Origin: an uncultured Prevotella sp. | GTDB taxonomy: Bacteria; Bacteroidota; Bacteroidia; Bacteroidales; Bacteroidaceae | Assembly (NCBI GenBank): GCA_900540375.1 | Contig: UQFS01000004.1 | Coordinates: forward strand, 62,001-126,000 | Length of the DNA stretch: 64,000 nt | Reading direction: 5' to 3' | In this document: piece by piece, positions 8,895-16,649 of the stretch | How the letters are laid out: every line of letters starts with the position of its first letter | Position numbering within the stretch: position 1 is the stretch's first letter | Translations under genes and position numbers: made by a program | The notes under the pieces: model-generated | Seen by the model: the letters and a program-made list of their open reading frames with translations, nothing else | The model's database searches: none | What the model was told of the DNA's origin: nothing

Positions 8895-10004
8895 ATGATC
8901 AGATTATCAAAATCAGTGGTGGGCAAGGCAGAGAGTGCTGCCGTAGCCCACGTCATAGAAAATATCGGCTATCTTGGAATGGGAGCCACAGTAGGAGAAT
9001 TTGAAAACGAGCTGCAAGACTACATCGGTGGCGGCCGTCGCTGTCTGTGCGTCAACAGTGGCACAGCGGCTCTTCACTTAGCCGTGCAAGCTTGCACACG
9101 GCCGGGCGACGACGTGCTGGTGCCCTCGTTTACGTTTGTCTCATCTTACCAGGCCATTACCGGAGCCGGTTGCCATCCCGTGAGCTGCGACATCGATCCC
9201 GAGACACTGACGCTCGATCTCAAAGACGCTGAGCACCGCATCACGCCACGCACCACAGCGATGATGCCGGTCTACTATGGCAGCAACTGCCGCATGGCTG
9301 AGCAGTATCAGGCTTTCGCCCGTGAGCACGGACTGCGCTGCATTGATGATGCGGCCCATGCCTTCGGATGTAAATGCGGCGACCGCAAGATCGGATCGTT
9401 TGGCGATGTGGTCTGCTTCAGCTTCGACGGCATCAAAAACATCACCTCCGGTGAGGGCGGCGCCGTGTTCACCGCCAACGAGGACACCATACAGAAAGTC
9501 AGTGACGCCCGCCTGCTCGGTGTGCAGAAAGACTCGGAGAAACGCTATGCCGGCCAGCGCAGCTGGGTGTTTGACGTGGTGGACCAGGGCTACCGCTACC
9601 ACATGAGCAACATCTTCGCTGCTATCGGCAAGGTGCAGCTGACGCGTTTTGAGCCTGAGTTTGCCCCCGCCCGTCGTCGCATCGCCTTGGAATATACCTG
9701 CAGACTGAAAGACAATCCCGACGTGAAGCTCATCGAGATGGACTATGCCAACGAGATTGTGCCGCACATCTTCCCGCTGGAGATCCTCCACGGAAAGAGA
9801 GAAAAACTCGAGCAGCTGTTCAAGGAGAAAGAGATACAGTATGGCGTGCAGTACCGTCCCAACCATCAGCTGTCGTATTTCAAGGCCGATTATCATCTGC
9901 CCGTGACCGAGGACGTGTACCAGAAAGTGATCTCCATCCCCATGCATCCTGAGTTGACCGAGGACGACATCACGCTCATCTGCGACACCATCAACAGCCT
10001 ATAG
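8895..10004 (+). CDS. DegT/DnrJ/EryC1/StrS-family sugar aminotransferase
   Basis: A PLP-dependent enzyme predicted to transaminate a keto-sugar nucleotide. The 369-residue protein shows NSGTAALHLAVQA near residue 55, DDAAHAFG near 156 and KNITSGEGG with the PLP-binding lysine near 182. The lysine is present, so it is an aminotransferase, not an RfbH-type dehydratase (which has histidine there). I chose ATG 8895 over the in-frame TTG at 8862 because that TTG overlaps a -7 box and the family starts close to RLSKSVVG. First gene of a five-gene run; 24 bases separate it from the cytidylyltransferase gene. Confidence 0.88.
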   Translation: MIRLSKSVVGKAESAAVAHVIENIGYLGMGATVGEFENELQDYIGGGRRCLCVNSGTAALHLAVQACTRPGDDVLVPSFTFVSSYQAITGAGCHPVSCDIDPETLTLDLKDAEHRITPRTTAMMPVYYGSNCRMAEQYQAFAREHGLRCIDDAAHAFGCKCGDRKIGSFGDVVCFSFDGIKNITSGEGGAVFTANEDTIQKVSDARLLGVQKDSEKRYAGQRSWVFDVVDQGYRYHMSNIFAAIGKVQLTRFEPEFAPARRRIALEYTCRLKDNPDVKLIEMDYANEIVPHIFPLEILHGKREKLEQLFKEKEIQYGVQYRPNHQLSYFKADYHLPVTEDVYQKVISIPMHPELTEDDITLICDTINSL

Positions 10005-10028
10005 TTTCACTAAAAATACAATCGATAC

Positions 10029-10796
10029 ATGAAAGTGGTCATCCTTGCCGGCGGCTTCGGCACCCGGCTCTCTGAGTATACCAAGCTCATCCCCAAGCCC
10101 ATGGTGGAGATAGGCGGAAAGCCTATCCTGTGGCATATCATGAATCACTATGCACGGTATGGTTACAAAGACTTCATCGTGGCACTGGGCTACAAGGGCG
10201 AGGTCATCAAAAACTATTTCCTGCAATACTATTCCTTGGGCAACGACTTCACCATCGACCTGGCCAACAACCACGCGGAATACATCAATGAGCATCCCGT
10301 CGACTGGCGCGTCACACTCGTCGACACCGGTCAGGGCTCGATGACGGGCGGAAGACTCAAACGGCTCAAGGATGTCATCGGCAACGAAGACTTCATGTGC
10401 ACCTACGGCGACGCGGTCTCCAATGTCGACATCAGCCGCCTCGTGGACAGCTACCACCGGTCGGGCAAGAAAGCCATCGTCACTGCTGTGCACCCCACGG
10501 CCCGCTTTGGTGAACTGCAACTCGACGACGACGGTCTCGTCCGCTCGTTCAAGGAGAAGCCGCAGGTCAATCAAGGTTGGATCAATGGCGGTTTCTTTGT
10601 CTTCAATCCCGTGATCTTTGACTATATCGAGGGCGACCAGACCACTTTGGAGCGCGAGCCCCTTGAGCGTCTGGCTGCCGAAGGTGAGCTGGCCAGCTAC
10701 CGCCACGATAGTTTCTGGCAGTGCATGGATACCGTGCGCGACCGCGACCTGCTCAACAAGATGTGGGAGGAGGGCAATGCCCCTTGGGCGAAATAA
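10029..10796 (+). CDS. rfbF: Glucose-1-phosphate cytidylyltransferase
   Basis: Makes CDP-glucose from glucose-1-phosphate and CTP. The 255-residue length is typical. The nucleotidyltransferase signature GGFGTRLSEYTKLIPKPMVE begins at residue 8, and the RfbF-specific WHIMNHYARYGYKDF and YFLQYYSLGNDFT follow. The usual next enzyme, CDP-glucose 4,6-dehydratase (RfbG), is not in this cluster. The gene lies between an aminotransferase and a LicD-family gene, so the CDP-activated product may feed a LicD-type phosphotransfer (inference). Confidence 0.9.
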   Translation: MKVVILAGGFGTRLSEYTKLIPKPMVEIGGKPILWHIMNHYARYGYKDFIVALGYKGEVIKNYFLQYYSLGNDFTIDLANNHAEYINEHPVDWRVTLVDTGQGSMTGGRLKRLKDVIGNEDFMCTYGDAVSNVDISRLVDSYHRSGKKAIVTAVHPTARFGELQLDDDGLVRSFKEKPQVNQGWINGGFFVFNPVIFDYIEGDQTTLEREPLERLAAEGELASYRHDSFWQCMDTVRDRDLLNKMWEEGNAPWAK

Positions 10797-10839
10797 CTGA
10801 TTAACGCTCCATCCCGCTTTTTCTCATTCAACCAATATC

Positions 10840-11679
10840 ATGGCTAATTACGAAATCAGACCGCTGCAAGAAAAGATGCTCGGTGTGCTCGAGGCTATTG
10901 ACAAGACCTGCAAAGCCCACGGGCTGACCTACGGCATCTTTGCCGGAAGTCTCATCGGCGCCGTGCGTCACAAAGGCTTCATCCCATGGGATGACGACAT
11001 GGACATACTCATGCCGCGGCCCGACTATGATCGCTTCATCGCCCACAGCCGCGAATGGCTGCCCGAGCCTTACGAGTTTGTATGTGCAGAGAACGACCCC
11101 GCATACCCGCTGCCTTTCGGTAAGGTGCAGGACGCCTCTACCACTTTGATCGAGCGCATGCACCTGAGTTATCTCGGCGGCATCTATGTCGACGTGTTCC
11201 CGCTCGATGCTGTGCCTACCAACAAGCTGGTGCGCTGGGCTCATTTCATGCATTACGAGTTTCTGCGCCAGGCGCTCTACTGGATCCACCGCGACCCTTA
11301 TCGCCATGGCCACGGCCCCAGCTCATGGATCTTCCTGCTCACCCGACGCGTCACCACTCTGCCGCGGCTGCAACAGAAGATCAGACGCATACTCACACGC
11401 TATGACTACGACTCCACGAAATATGTCGCTGACTATACCGACGGGCTCAAAGGTGTCATGCCCAAAAGCGTGGAGGGTGTCTATGCACCCTACGAGTTTG
11501 AGGGCAAGACCTTCATGGGCGTGAAGGACTATCAGCACTATCTCTCGCAGATGTATGGCGACTATATGAAGCTGCCACCAATGGAAAGCCGCAAGCAGCA
11601 CAACTTCGACTTGCTGGAACTCGACAGGCCCTATCGTGAATTCAAAGGCGTGGACAAGCAACAAAACAAAGAAAAATAA
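10840..11679 (+). CDS. LicD-family phosphotransferase (copy 1)
   Basis: LicD/fukutin-type nucleotidyltransferase-fold proteins attach phospho-groups (phosphocholine, ribitol phosphate) from CDP-activated donors to surface glycans. The 279-residue protein has the hallmark FAGSLIGAVRHKGFIPWDDD near residues 30-50, with the metal-binding DDDMDI. Genes for a CDP-sugar synthase and a nucleotide-sugar SDR flank it. The acceptor and donor are unknown. A paralogue lies at 43736-44662. Confidence 0.85.
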   Translation: MANYEIRPLQEKMLGVLEAIDKTCKAHGLTYGIFAGSLIGAVRHKGFIPWDDDMDILMPRPDYDRFIAHSREWLPEPYEFVCAENDPAYPLPFGKVQDASTTLIERMHLSYLGGIYVDVFPLDAVPTNKLVRWAHFMHYEFLRQALYWIHRDPYRHGHGPSSWIFLLTRRVTTLPRLQQKIRRILTRYDYDSTKYVADYTDGLKGVMPKSVEGVYAPYEFEGKTFMGVKDYQHYLSQMYGDYMKLPPMESRKQHNFDLLELDRPYREFKGVDKQQNKEK

Positions 11680-11693
11680 CACATATCACCATC

Positions 11694-12785
11694 ATGGAAA
11701 ACATTCTCATCAATGACATAAAGCACACCCTCGCGGGACTCACTCCTGAGGAGCGTGCTAAATTTAGCGGTGCCACCATCCTCGTCACGGGATGCGCCGG
11801 CTTTTTGGGCTACTATATGATGCACTTCTTCGACGCTGAGGCAGAGGAGCTCGGCATCAAGAAGGTCGTCGGTCTCGACAACTTCATGCTGGGACGCCCC
11901 GGATGGATACAAAAGCTTGAGGCCAACCCACGCTTTGACATTCAGAAGTTCGACATCATCAAAGACCGTATTGAGGACGTGGCGGGAGCCGACGAAGCCA
12001 ATCTGATCATTCACATGGCATCCATCGCTTCGCCTATGTTCTATCGTCAGTACCCCATCGAGACGCTTGACGCCAACATTTGGGGACTGCGCCGTCTGCT
12101 CGACTACTATTGCGAGAAGCAGGTGCGCGGCTTCCTCTTCTTCTCCTCCAGCGAGCTCTATGGCAATCCCGACCCTGCCCATGTGCCCACGTCCGAGGAC
12201 TATTACGGCTATGTCTGCGCCACGGGACCACGCAGCTGCTACGACGAGTCGAAGCGATTCGGCGAGACGATGTGCATGCTCTTCGCTCAGAAATACAACA
12301 TGCCCATCGGTGTGGTGCGTCCCTTCAACAACTATGGACCGGGTATGCGCATTGGCGACAAGCGTGTGCCTGCCGACTTCGCGCTCAACGTGATGCATGG
12401 CAACGACATCGTCATCCTCTCCAACGGCACGCCGACACGTACGTTCTGCTATATCGCTGACTCGGTATGCGGTTACTTCAAGATACTCTTGCACGGAAGT
12501 TACGACTATTTCAATATTGGCATTGAGAAGCCTGAGATCACCATCGCACAGCTCGCTGAGATCTATCAGAAGGTCGGCAGCGAGATCTTCGGCTACAAAG
12601 GACAGGTGCGCTATGCTACTTCCGATGACAAGCAGTATCTCACCAACAACCCACAGCGCCGTTGTCCCGACATCTCCAAGGCACACCGTGTGCTCGGCTA
12701 CAATCCTACCATTCCGGTGGAAGATGGCGTGGCACGCTTCCTGCAATTCCTCAAGGAAAGCCCCGAAAGTGAGTATAAATGGTAA
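11694..12785 (+). CDS. NAD-dependent epimerase/dehydratase, UDP-glucuronate decarboxylase-like
   Basis: An extended short-chain dehydrogenase of 363 residues. It has the Rossmann motif TGCAGFLGYY near residue 33, SSSELYGN near 153, catalytic YDESK near 182, and RPFNNYGPGMRIGDKRV near 210. The segments ASPMFYRQYPIETL, RSCYDESKRFGET and TRTFCYIADSV resemble UXS enzymes, which turn UDP-glucuronate into UDP-xylose through a 4-keto intermediate. The UDP-glucose 6-dehydrogenase gene immediately downstream supports this. Another substrate cannot be excluded. Confidence 0.75.
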   Translation: MENILINDIKHTLAGLTPEERAKFSGATILVTGCAGFLGYYMMHFFDAEAEELGIKKVVGLDNFMLGRPGWIQKLEANPRFDIQKFDIIKDRIEDVAGADEANLIIHMASIASPMFYRQYPIETLDANIWGLRRLLDYYCEKQVRGFLFFSSSELYGNPDPAHVPTSEDYYGYVCATGPRSCYDESKRFGETMCMLFAQKYNMPIGVVRPFNNYGPGMRIGDKRVPADFALNVMHGNDIVILSNGTPTRTFCYIADSVCGYFKILLHGSYDYFNIGIEKPEITIAQLAEIYQKVGSEIFGYKGQVRYATSDDKQYLTNNPQRRCPDISKAHRVLGYNPTIPVEDGVARFLQFLKESPESEYKW

Positions 12786-12822
12786 AAAACAACAGCTTTT
12801 TAATTAACACGATACAGGTATT

Positions 12823-14079
12823 ATGACTATTACTGTTTTCGGCCTGGGCTTCGTGGGACTCACCACGTCGCTGGGCTTTGCGGAATATGGACACACTGTC
12901 TACGGCGTGGAGATAAGCAACGAGCGCCTGAGTACCATCCAGGGCGGCAAGTTGCCTTTCTTGGAGTATGGTCTCGACGAGGCGCTCACACGTCATCTCA
13001 ACCATCGCTTCTATGCTATCGGCACCGACGCTTTAGCTGAGGCGGTGGCAAAGAGCGATTGCGTATACTACTGTGTGGGTACGCCATACGGCAAGGACGG
13101 CCAGGCTGACCTGACCTATCTGCTTAAAGCCATCGACCAGACACTCGCCGTCAGACCTAAGGATAAATACCAGGTGCTCGTCATCAAGTCGACGGTGCCC
13201 CCTTCGACAACGTCGTCGAAGGTTATTCCACATATCGAAGCCACTGGACTGAAAGTGGGACAGGACCTCGGCATGGCCAACAACCCCGAGTTCCTGCGTG
13301 AGGGACATTGCTGGGATGACTTCATGCATGCCGACCGCATCGTGCTCGGTGTGAGCGACGACCGCTCGGCCGATGTGCTGAGAAACATCTATGCTACTGT
13401 CTCCGCGCCGATCCACTGCGTGACGCTCAACACGGGCGAGTTTATCAAATACCTCTCCAATACGCTGCTCGCCACGCTCATCAGCTACAGCAACGAGATG
13501 AGTGTGGTGGCCGACACCATTGGCGGTATCGACACGGCTGAGGCTTTCCATATCCTGCACGAGGACAAACGATGGAACAACGCGCCGATGGCGTCCTATG
13601 TCTATCCAGGTTGCGGATATGGCGGATACTGCCTGCCGAAAGACACCAACGCGCTCTATGCCGTGGCGCGTACGGCCGGCTTCGACGCTTCTATCCTGAA
13701 AAATGTCATCGCCACCAACGACCACATGCCTGCTTTCGTCGCTGACAAGATCGCAAAGGCTGTCGATAACAACCACAATGCAGTCATCGGACTGCTGGGT
13801 CTCTCCTTTAAACCGGGCAGCGATGACGTGCGCGACACGCCAAGCGCCAAGATTGCCAAGGAGCTGATCGCACGCGGCTTTAAGCATATCATCGGCTATG
13901 ATCCTGTCGCCATGGAAGAGTTCAAAAAGCACTACGACTTGACGATGGACTACGCAGCTAACTACGACGACATCCTCAACCACGCTGACGTGCTCGCCAT
14001 CACCACGGCATGGCCTGAGTTCAAGGATGTGCACAAGCAGACGGATAAGACGGTTGTCGACTGTCGCTATATGCTGTAA
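12823..14079 (+). CDS. ugd: UDP-glucose 6-dehydrogenase
   Basis: Oxidises UDP-glucose to UDP-glucuronate with two NAD+. The 418-residue protein starts with the NAD-binding GLGFVGLTTSLGFAEYG and has NPEFLREGHCWDDF near residue 155. The catalytic cysteine lies in CGYGGYCLPKD near residue 270, and GLSFKPGSDDVRDTPS near residue 325 is typical of UGDs. It directly follows the UXS-like gene in the same operon, so its product is probably that enzyme's substrate. Confidence 0.88.
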   Translation: MTITVFGLGFVGLTTSLGFAEYGHTVYGVEISNERLSTIQGGKLPFLEYGLDEALTRHLNHRFYAIGTDALAEAVAKSDCVYYCVGTPYGKDGQADLTYLLKAIDQTLAVRPKDKYQVLVIKSTVPPSTTSSKVIPHIEATGLKVGQDLGMANNPEFLREGHCWDDFMHADRIVLGVSDDRSADVLRNIYATVSAPIHCVTLNTGEFIKYLSNTLLATLISYSNEMSVVADTIGGIDTAEAFHILHEDKRWNNAPMASYVYPGCGYGGYCLPKDTNALYAVARTAGFDASILKNVIATNDHMPAFVADKIAKAVDNNHNAVIGLLGLSFKPGSDDVRDTPSAKIAKELIARGFKHIIGYDPVAMEEFKKHYDLTMDYAANYDDILNHADVLAITTAWPEFKDVHKQTDKTVVDCRYML

Positions 14080-14123
14080 GATATAGGCCGCTGCTTTCAT
14101 GCGCTGCTTTAGGGAGTTTTTAT

Positions 14124-14131
14124 TAACTTTG
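14124..14131 (+). promoter_or_regulatory. -7 box of trpS
   Basis: TAACTTTG lies 38 bases before the trpS ATG. No TTTG sits at the right distance upstream, so the -33 side is weak. Confidence 0.45.
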
Positions 14132-14169
14132 TAGCAACAATTATCAAGTAAAAGTACAATACTACATAC

Positions 14170-15261
14170 ATGGGAAAAATTATTCTGACAGGTGACCGCC
14201 CAACGGGCAAGCTCCACCTGGGACACTATGTGGGCAGCCTGCGCCGTCGCGTGCAGCTGCAAAACGAAGGCGACTACGACCGCATGTTTGTCTTTATGGC
14301 TGACGTGCAGGCACTCACTGACAATGCCGACAACCCGGAGAAGATCCGGCAAAACATCGTGGAGGTGGCTCTCGACTATCTCTCTGTGGGACTCGACCCG
14401 AAGAAGTGCACGCTCTATATCCAGAGCCGTATCCCTGAACTCGCTGAGCTCACCACCTATCTGATGAACATCGTCACCGTGAGCCGCGTGCAGCGCAACC
14501 CAACGGTGAAGACCGAGATCAAGATGCGCAACTTCGATACTAACATCCCGCTTGGCTTCTTCTGCTATCCTGTCTCCCAAGCTGCCGACATCGCAGCTTT
14601 CAAGGCCACCACCGTGCCGGCCGGAGAGGATCAGGAGCCTATGCTGGAGCTCACCCGTGAACTGGTCACCCGTTTCAACCAGATCTATGCGCCCGTGCTC
14701 GTGGAGCCGCAGATCATGCTGCCCGAAAACGCTACCGCACGCCGTCTGCCCGGTACCGACGGTAAGGAAAAGATGAGCAAGAGCCTCGGCAACTGCATCT
14801 ATCTCTCCGACGATGCCGACACGGTGTGGAAGAAAGTCAAGGGTATGTACACCGATCCGACGCACCTCAATGTCTCTGATCCCGGTCATGTGGAGGGCAA
14901 TGCCGTCTTCACTTATCTCGATGCCTTCTCTACGGATCAGGACTTTGCAGACTTCTGGCCTGAGTTCAAGAACCTCGATGAGCTGAAGGCTGCCTATACA
15001 GCCGGCGGCATTGGTGACATGAAGTGCAAGAAGCTGCTCAACAATGTGCTCAACCGCATTCTTGATCCGATCCGTCAGCGCCGCAAGGAGCTGGAGAAGG
15101 ACATCCCTGCTATCTTCGACATTCTGAAGAAGGGTTCTGACGATGCCCGTGAGGTGGCTGCCAAGACAATGGATGAGGTGCGCCGCGCCATGCGCATCGA
15201 CTATTTCGAGGACACTGAGCTGATCCGTCAGCAGCAGGAGAAATTCAACAACGCGAAATAA
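14170..15261 (+). CDS. trpS: Tryptophanyl-tRNA synthetase
   Basis: Charges tRNA-Trp. The 363-residue protein has TGDRPTGKLHLGHYVGS at the N-terminus (HIGH equivalent HLGH) and KMSKSLGN near residue 200. Length and motif spacing fit bacterial TrpRS. It has its own -7 box after the sugar operon and is followed by a stem-loop that overlaps the promoter of the tRNA-Arg gene. Confidence 0.96.
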   Translation: MGKIILTGDRPTGKLHLGHYVGSLRRRVQLQNEGDYDRMFVFMADVQALTDNADNPEKIRQNIVEVALDYLSVGLDPKKCTLYIQSRIPELAELTTYLMNIVTVSRVQRNPTVKTEIKMRNFDTNIPLGFFCYPVSQAADIAAFKATTVPAGEDQEPMLELTRELVTRFNQIYAPVLVEPQIMLPENATARRLPGTDGKEKMSKSLGNCIYLSDDADTVWKKVKGMYTDPTHLNVSDPGHVEGNAVFTYLDAFSTDQDFADFWPEFKNLDELKAAYTAGGIGDMKCKKLLNNVLNRILDPIRQRRKELEKDIPAIFDILKKGSDDAREVAAKTMDEVRRAMRIDYFEDTELIRQQQEKFNNAK

Positions 15262-15273
15262 GAGACTGCTTTT

Positions 15274-15317
15274 AGACCACCAAACACCGACAAGACGTCC
15301 CAAACGTTTGGTGGTCT
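15274..15317 (+). terminator. Stem-loop after trpS
   Basis: A perfect 12-base inverted repeat: AGACCACCAAAC (15274-15285) and GTTTGGTGGTCT (15306-15317), with a 20-base loop. It lacks a strong T-run. The right arm contains the TTTG (-33) element of the next promoter. Confidence 0.5.
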
Positions 15318-15338
15318 GAAAGAAATCTCGTATCTTTG
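15307..15338 (+). promoter_or_regulatory. Promoter upstream of tRNA-Arg
   Basis: TTTG (15307-15310), a 20-base spacer and TATCTTTG (15331-15338). The tRNA starts 135 bases downstream, so the primary transcript has a long leader. The leader holds a hairpin (GTCATCC...GGATGAC, about 15358-15379) and two A/T-rich copies of a motif also seen at 366 and 43693. Confidence 0.65.
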
Positions 15339-15473
15339 CAAACGTCTTATACGCCGGTCATCCCATAAGCAGGATGACAGTGCGAAGAAACAGAGTGCTA
15401 TATATAATGAGGTATAGTTCTATAATATGGTAGAGCCCTATATTATATATAATAAGGTGTATAGGACAGTGTC

Positions 15474-15545
15474 GCTCTCATAGTTCAATGGATAGAACGT
15501 AGGTTTCCTAAACCTTTGATCTGGGTTCGATTCCCAGTGAGAGTA
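15474..15545 (+). tRNA. tRNA-Arg (anticodon CCT)
   Basis: A 72-base cloverleaf. Acceptor GCTCTCA/TGAGAGT, D-stem GTTC/GAAC, anticodon loop TTCCTAA with CCT at positions 34-36, and T-arm CTGGG-TTCGATT-CCCAG, ending in discriminator A. The CCA end is not encoded. The first pair is G-U and the outermost anticodon-stem pair is T-T; otherwise the fold is regular. It reads AGG codons. Confidence 0.93.
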
Positions 15546-15555
15546 CTTTTGAGCT

Positions 15556-15780
15556 TTATGCGTTTTCAAGTTCCAACATGATCTCATCCACACAATAGGC
15601 ATCGCTCATATTGTGGAGATGATATTCCAGATCGCACATATATTGATAGACATGTGTCTCGTAAAAGATGCGCAGAGCCTTGCTTTCCGGTACATTCAGC
15701 CGTCGGGCAAGTAAAGAGATGATGCGTGCAAACTTCATCTCCAGGATGGTTTTATTGATATATGGATTGTCTTTGATCAT
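15556..15780 (-). CDS. DUF3791-like small protein, downstream copy
   Basis: A 74-residue protein, predicted helical, resembling the C-terminal partner often found after DUF3990 genes (FARIISLLARRLNVPESKAL, then a CVDEIM acidic end). Its start overlaps the end of the DUF3990 gene by four bases (ATGA on the minus strand), so the two are translationally coupled. The molecular function of the family is not known to me. It ends 11 bases from the tRNA-Arg gene, on the opposite strand. Confidence 0.65.
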   Translation of the reverse strand: MIKDNPYINKTILEMKFARIISLLARRLNVPESKALRIFYETHVYQYMCDLEYHLHNMSDAYCVDEIMLELENA

Positions 15781-16268
15781 AATGAACTGATTTCTGTGGA
15801 TTCTTTATAGGTGAGATATTGGTCAATGACGGATTGGCTGGTGATGCAAATCTGATTGTTGGGCCGGTGATAGCTGAGTCTTTTCAAGGCTTCTTCCGCC
15901 GTTATCAAGTCAGCAGCATAGAGCTCTACGGTATTGAAGACCCTGTCATTAGCGATTCCTCCTTGTATAATGTCGTATTTCTGCCACTCTGTTCCTCCTT
16001 TGCGATTGGAAACGACAAAGTCCAGCCAAGCACGATTGTATTGTTGGAAAGTAAGAATGGACTTACCGTCAAGCAAGGCCTGATCTAAATTGAAATCGTA
16101 AATATTGAGGTATTTCTTTTTCCCATTGTTGGCAGGTCGCATTGCCTAGGAGACCGCTTGCTGTTGCAAGTCTGTGACATAGAATCCCTTTCCAAAGTCT
16201 AAATGGTTGCGGCCTATATGCGCTAAAGGATTGGAGATGACATCAGTAGATCCGTGATAAACGATCAT
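15777..16268 (-). pseudogene. DUF3990 protein (ADP-ribosyltransferase-like) with in-frame amber codon
   Basis: Reading from ATG 16268 gives MIVYHGSTDVISNP..., then LDFGKGFYVTD, and 40 codons before a TAG at 16148-16146. The same frame continues (AMRPANNGKKKYL...) for 121 codons to the natural stop. The family usually has tryptophan here (QAVSWA), so one G-to-A change (TGG to TAG) explains it. The YHGS and DFGxGFY motifs resemble the ADP-ribosyltransferase fold. Restored length is 163 residues, normal for the family. Both flanking genes overlap it by four bases. It may be a pseudogene, a read-through gene or a sequencing error; internal restart at Met43 would lose the YHGS motif. Confidence 0.75.
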
Positions 16269-16519
16269 AATCCTCCCTCCTTTCCAAAATTGGGGTTATG
16301 GCGAAGGATATAAGCGAGCAATTCGTCAACGATATATTCTTTGCCTTGTGTGTGCAAAGCCTCGTAGCTGGGATACAGAAAATGCTCTATCCCATCCGTC
16401 TTGTTGAGTTCGGCTACAATGTCTCTGCCGCTCATCCTTAATCGCTCCGCCAAGTTCTCTATACCAAATACAGCAAACTCAGTCTTCCGCGCTTCTTTGT
16501 CTTGCTCAGATTCCATCAT
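16265..16519 (-). CDS. DUF3791 family protein, upstream copy
   Basis: An 84-residue protein with the DUF3791 pattern: EFAVFGIENLAERLRMSG, then YPSYEALHTQGKEYIVDELL. First gene of a three-gene minus-strand operon, with a consensus promoter 14 bases upstream and an ATGA overlap with the DUF3990 gene. Such small proteins commonly flank DUF3990 genes. An antidote or adaptor role is possible but unproven. Confidence 0.75.
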   Translation of the reverse strand: MMESEQDKEARKTEFAVFGIENLAERLRMSGRDIVAELNKTDGIEHFLYPSYEALHTQGKEYIVDELLAYILRHNPNFGKEGGL

Positions 16520-16532
16520 TTCATTTTTGTCA

Positions 16533-16563
16533 CAAATTTAAGTAAAAAGTGCGAGAATCCAAA
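16533..16563 (-). promoter_or_regulatory. Promoter of the DUF3791-DUF3990-DUF3791 operon
   Basis: On the minus strand: TTTG (16563-16560), a spacer of exactly 19, and TAAATTTG (16540-16533). This is a perfect consensus match giving a leader of about 10 bases. The intact promoter argues against long-standing decay of the operon. Confidence 0.75.
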
Positions 16564-16591
16564 CAGATAAACGAAATATTCAAAGGGTTTC

Positions 16592-16623
16592 TTTGCTTGT
16601 TTTGGCTTTTTATGTTATCTTTG
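16592..16623 (+). promoter_or_regulatory. Promoter of the ADP-ribosylglycohydrolase gene
   Basis: TTTG (16592-16595), a 20-base spacer, TATCTTTG (16616-16623). It is divergent from the DUF3791 promoter; the two -33 elements are about 30 bases apart. Confidence 0.65.
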
Positions 16624-16649
16624 CCACTATATAACTAAAACACACGACT

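Noticed and set aside
8895..10004. RfbH-type CDP-sugar 3-dehydratase, suggested by the neighbouring rfbF
   Set aside because: The PLP lysine is present (KNIT), whereas RfbH has histidine; an aminotransferase is the better call.
13033..15303. A 756-codon open frame on the minus strand opposite ugd and trpS
   Set aside because: It is antisense to two well-identified genes and their intergenic promoter; composition is that of a shadow frame.
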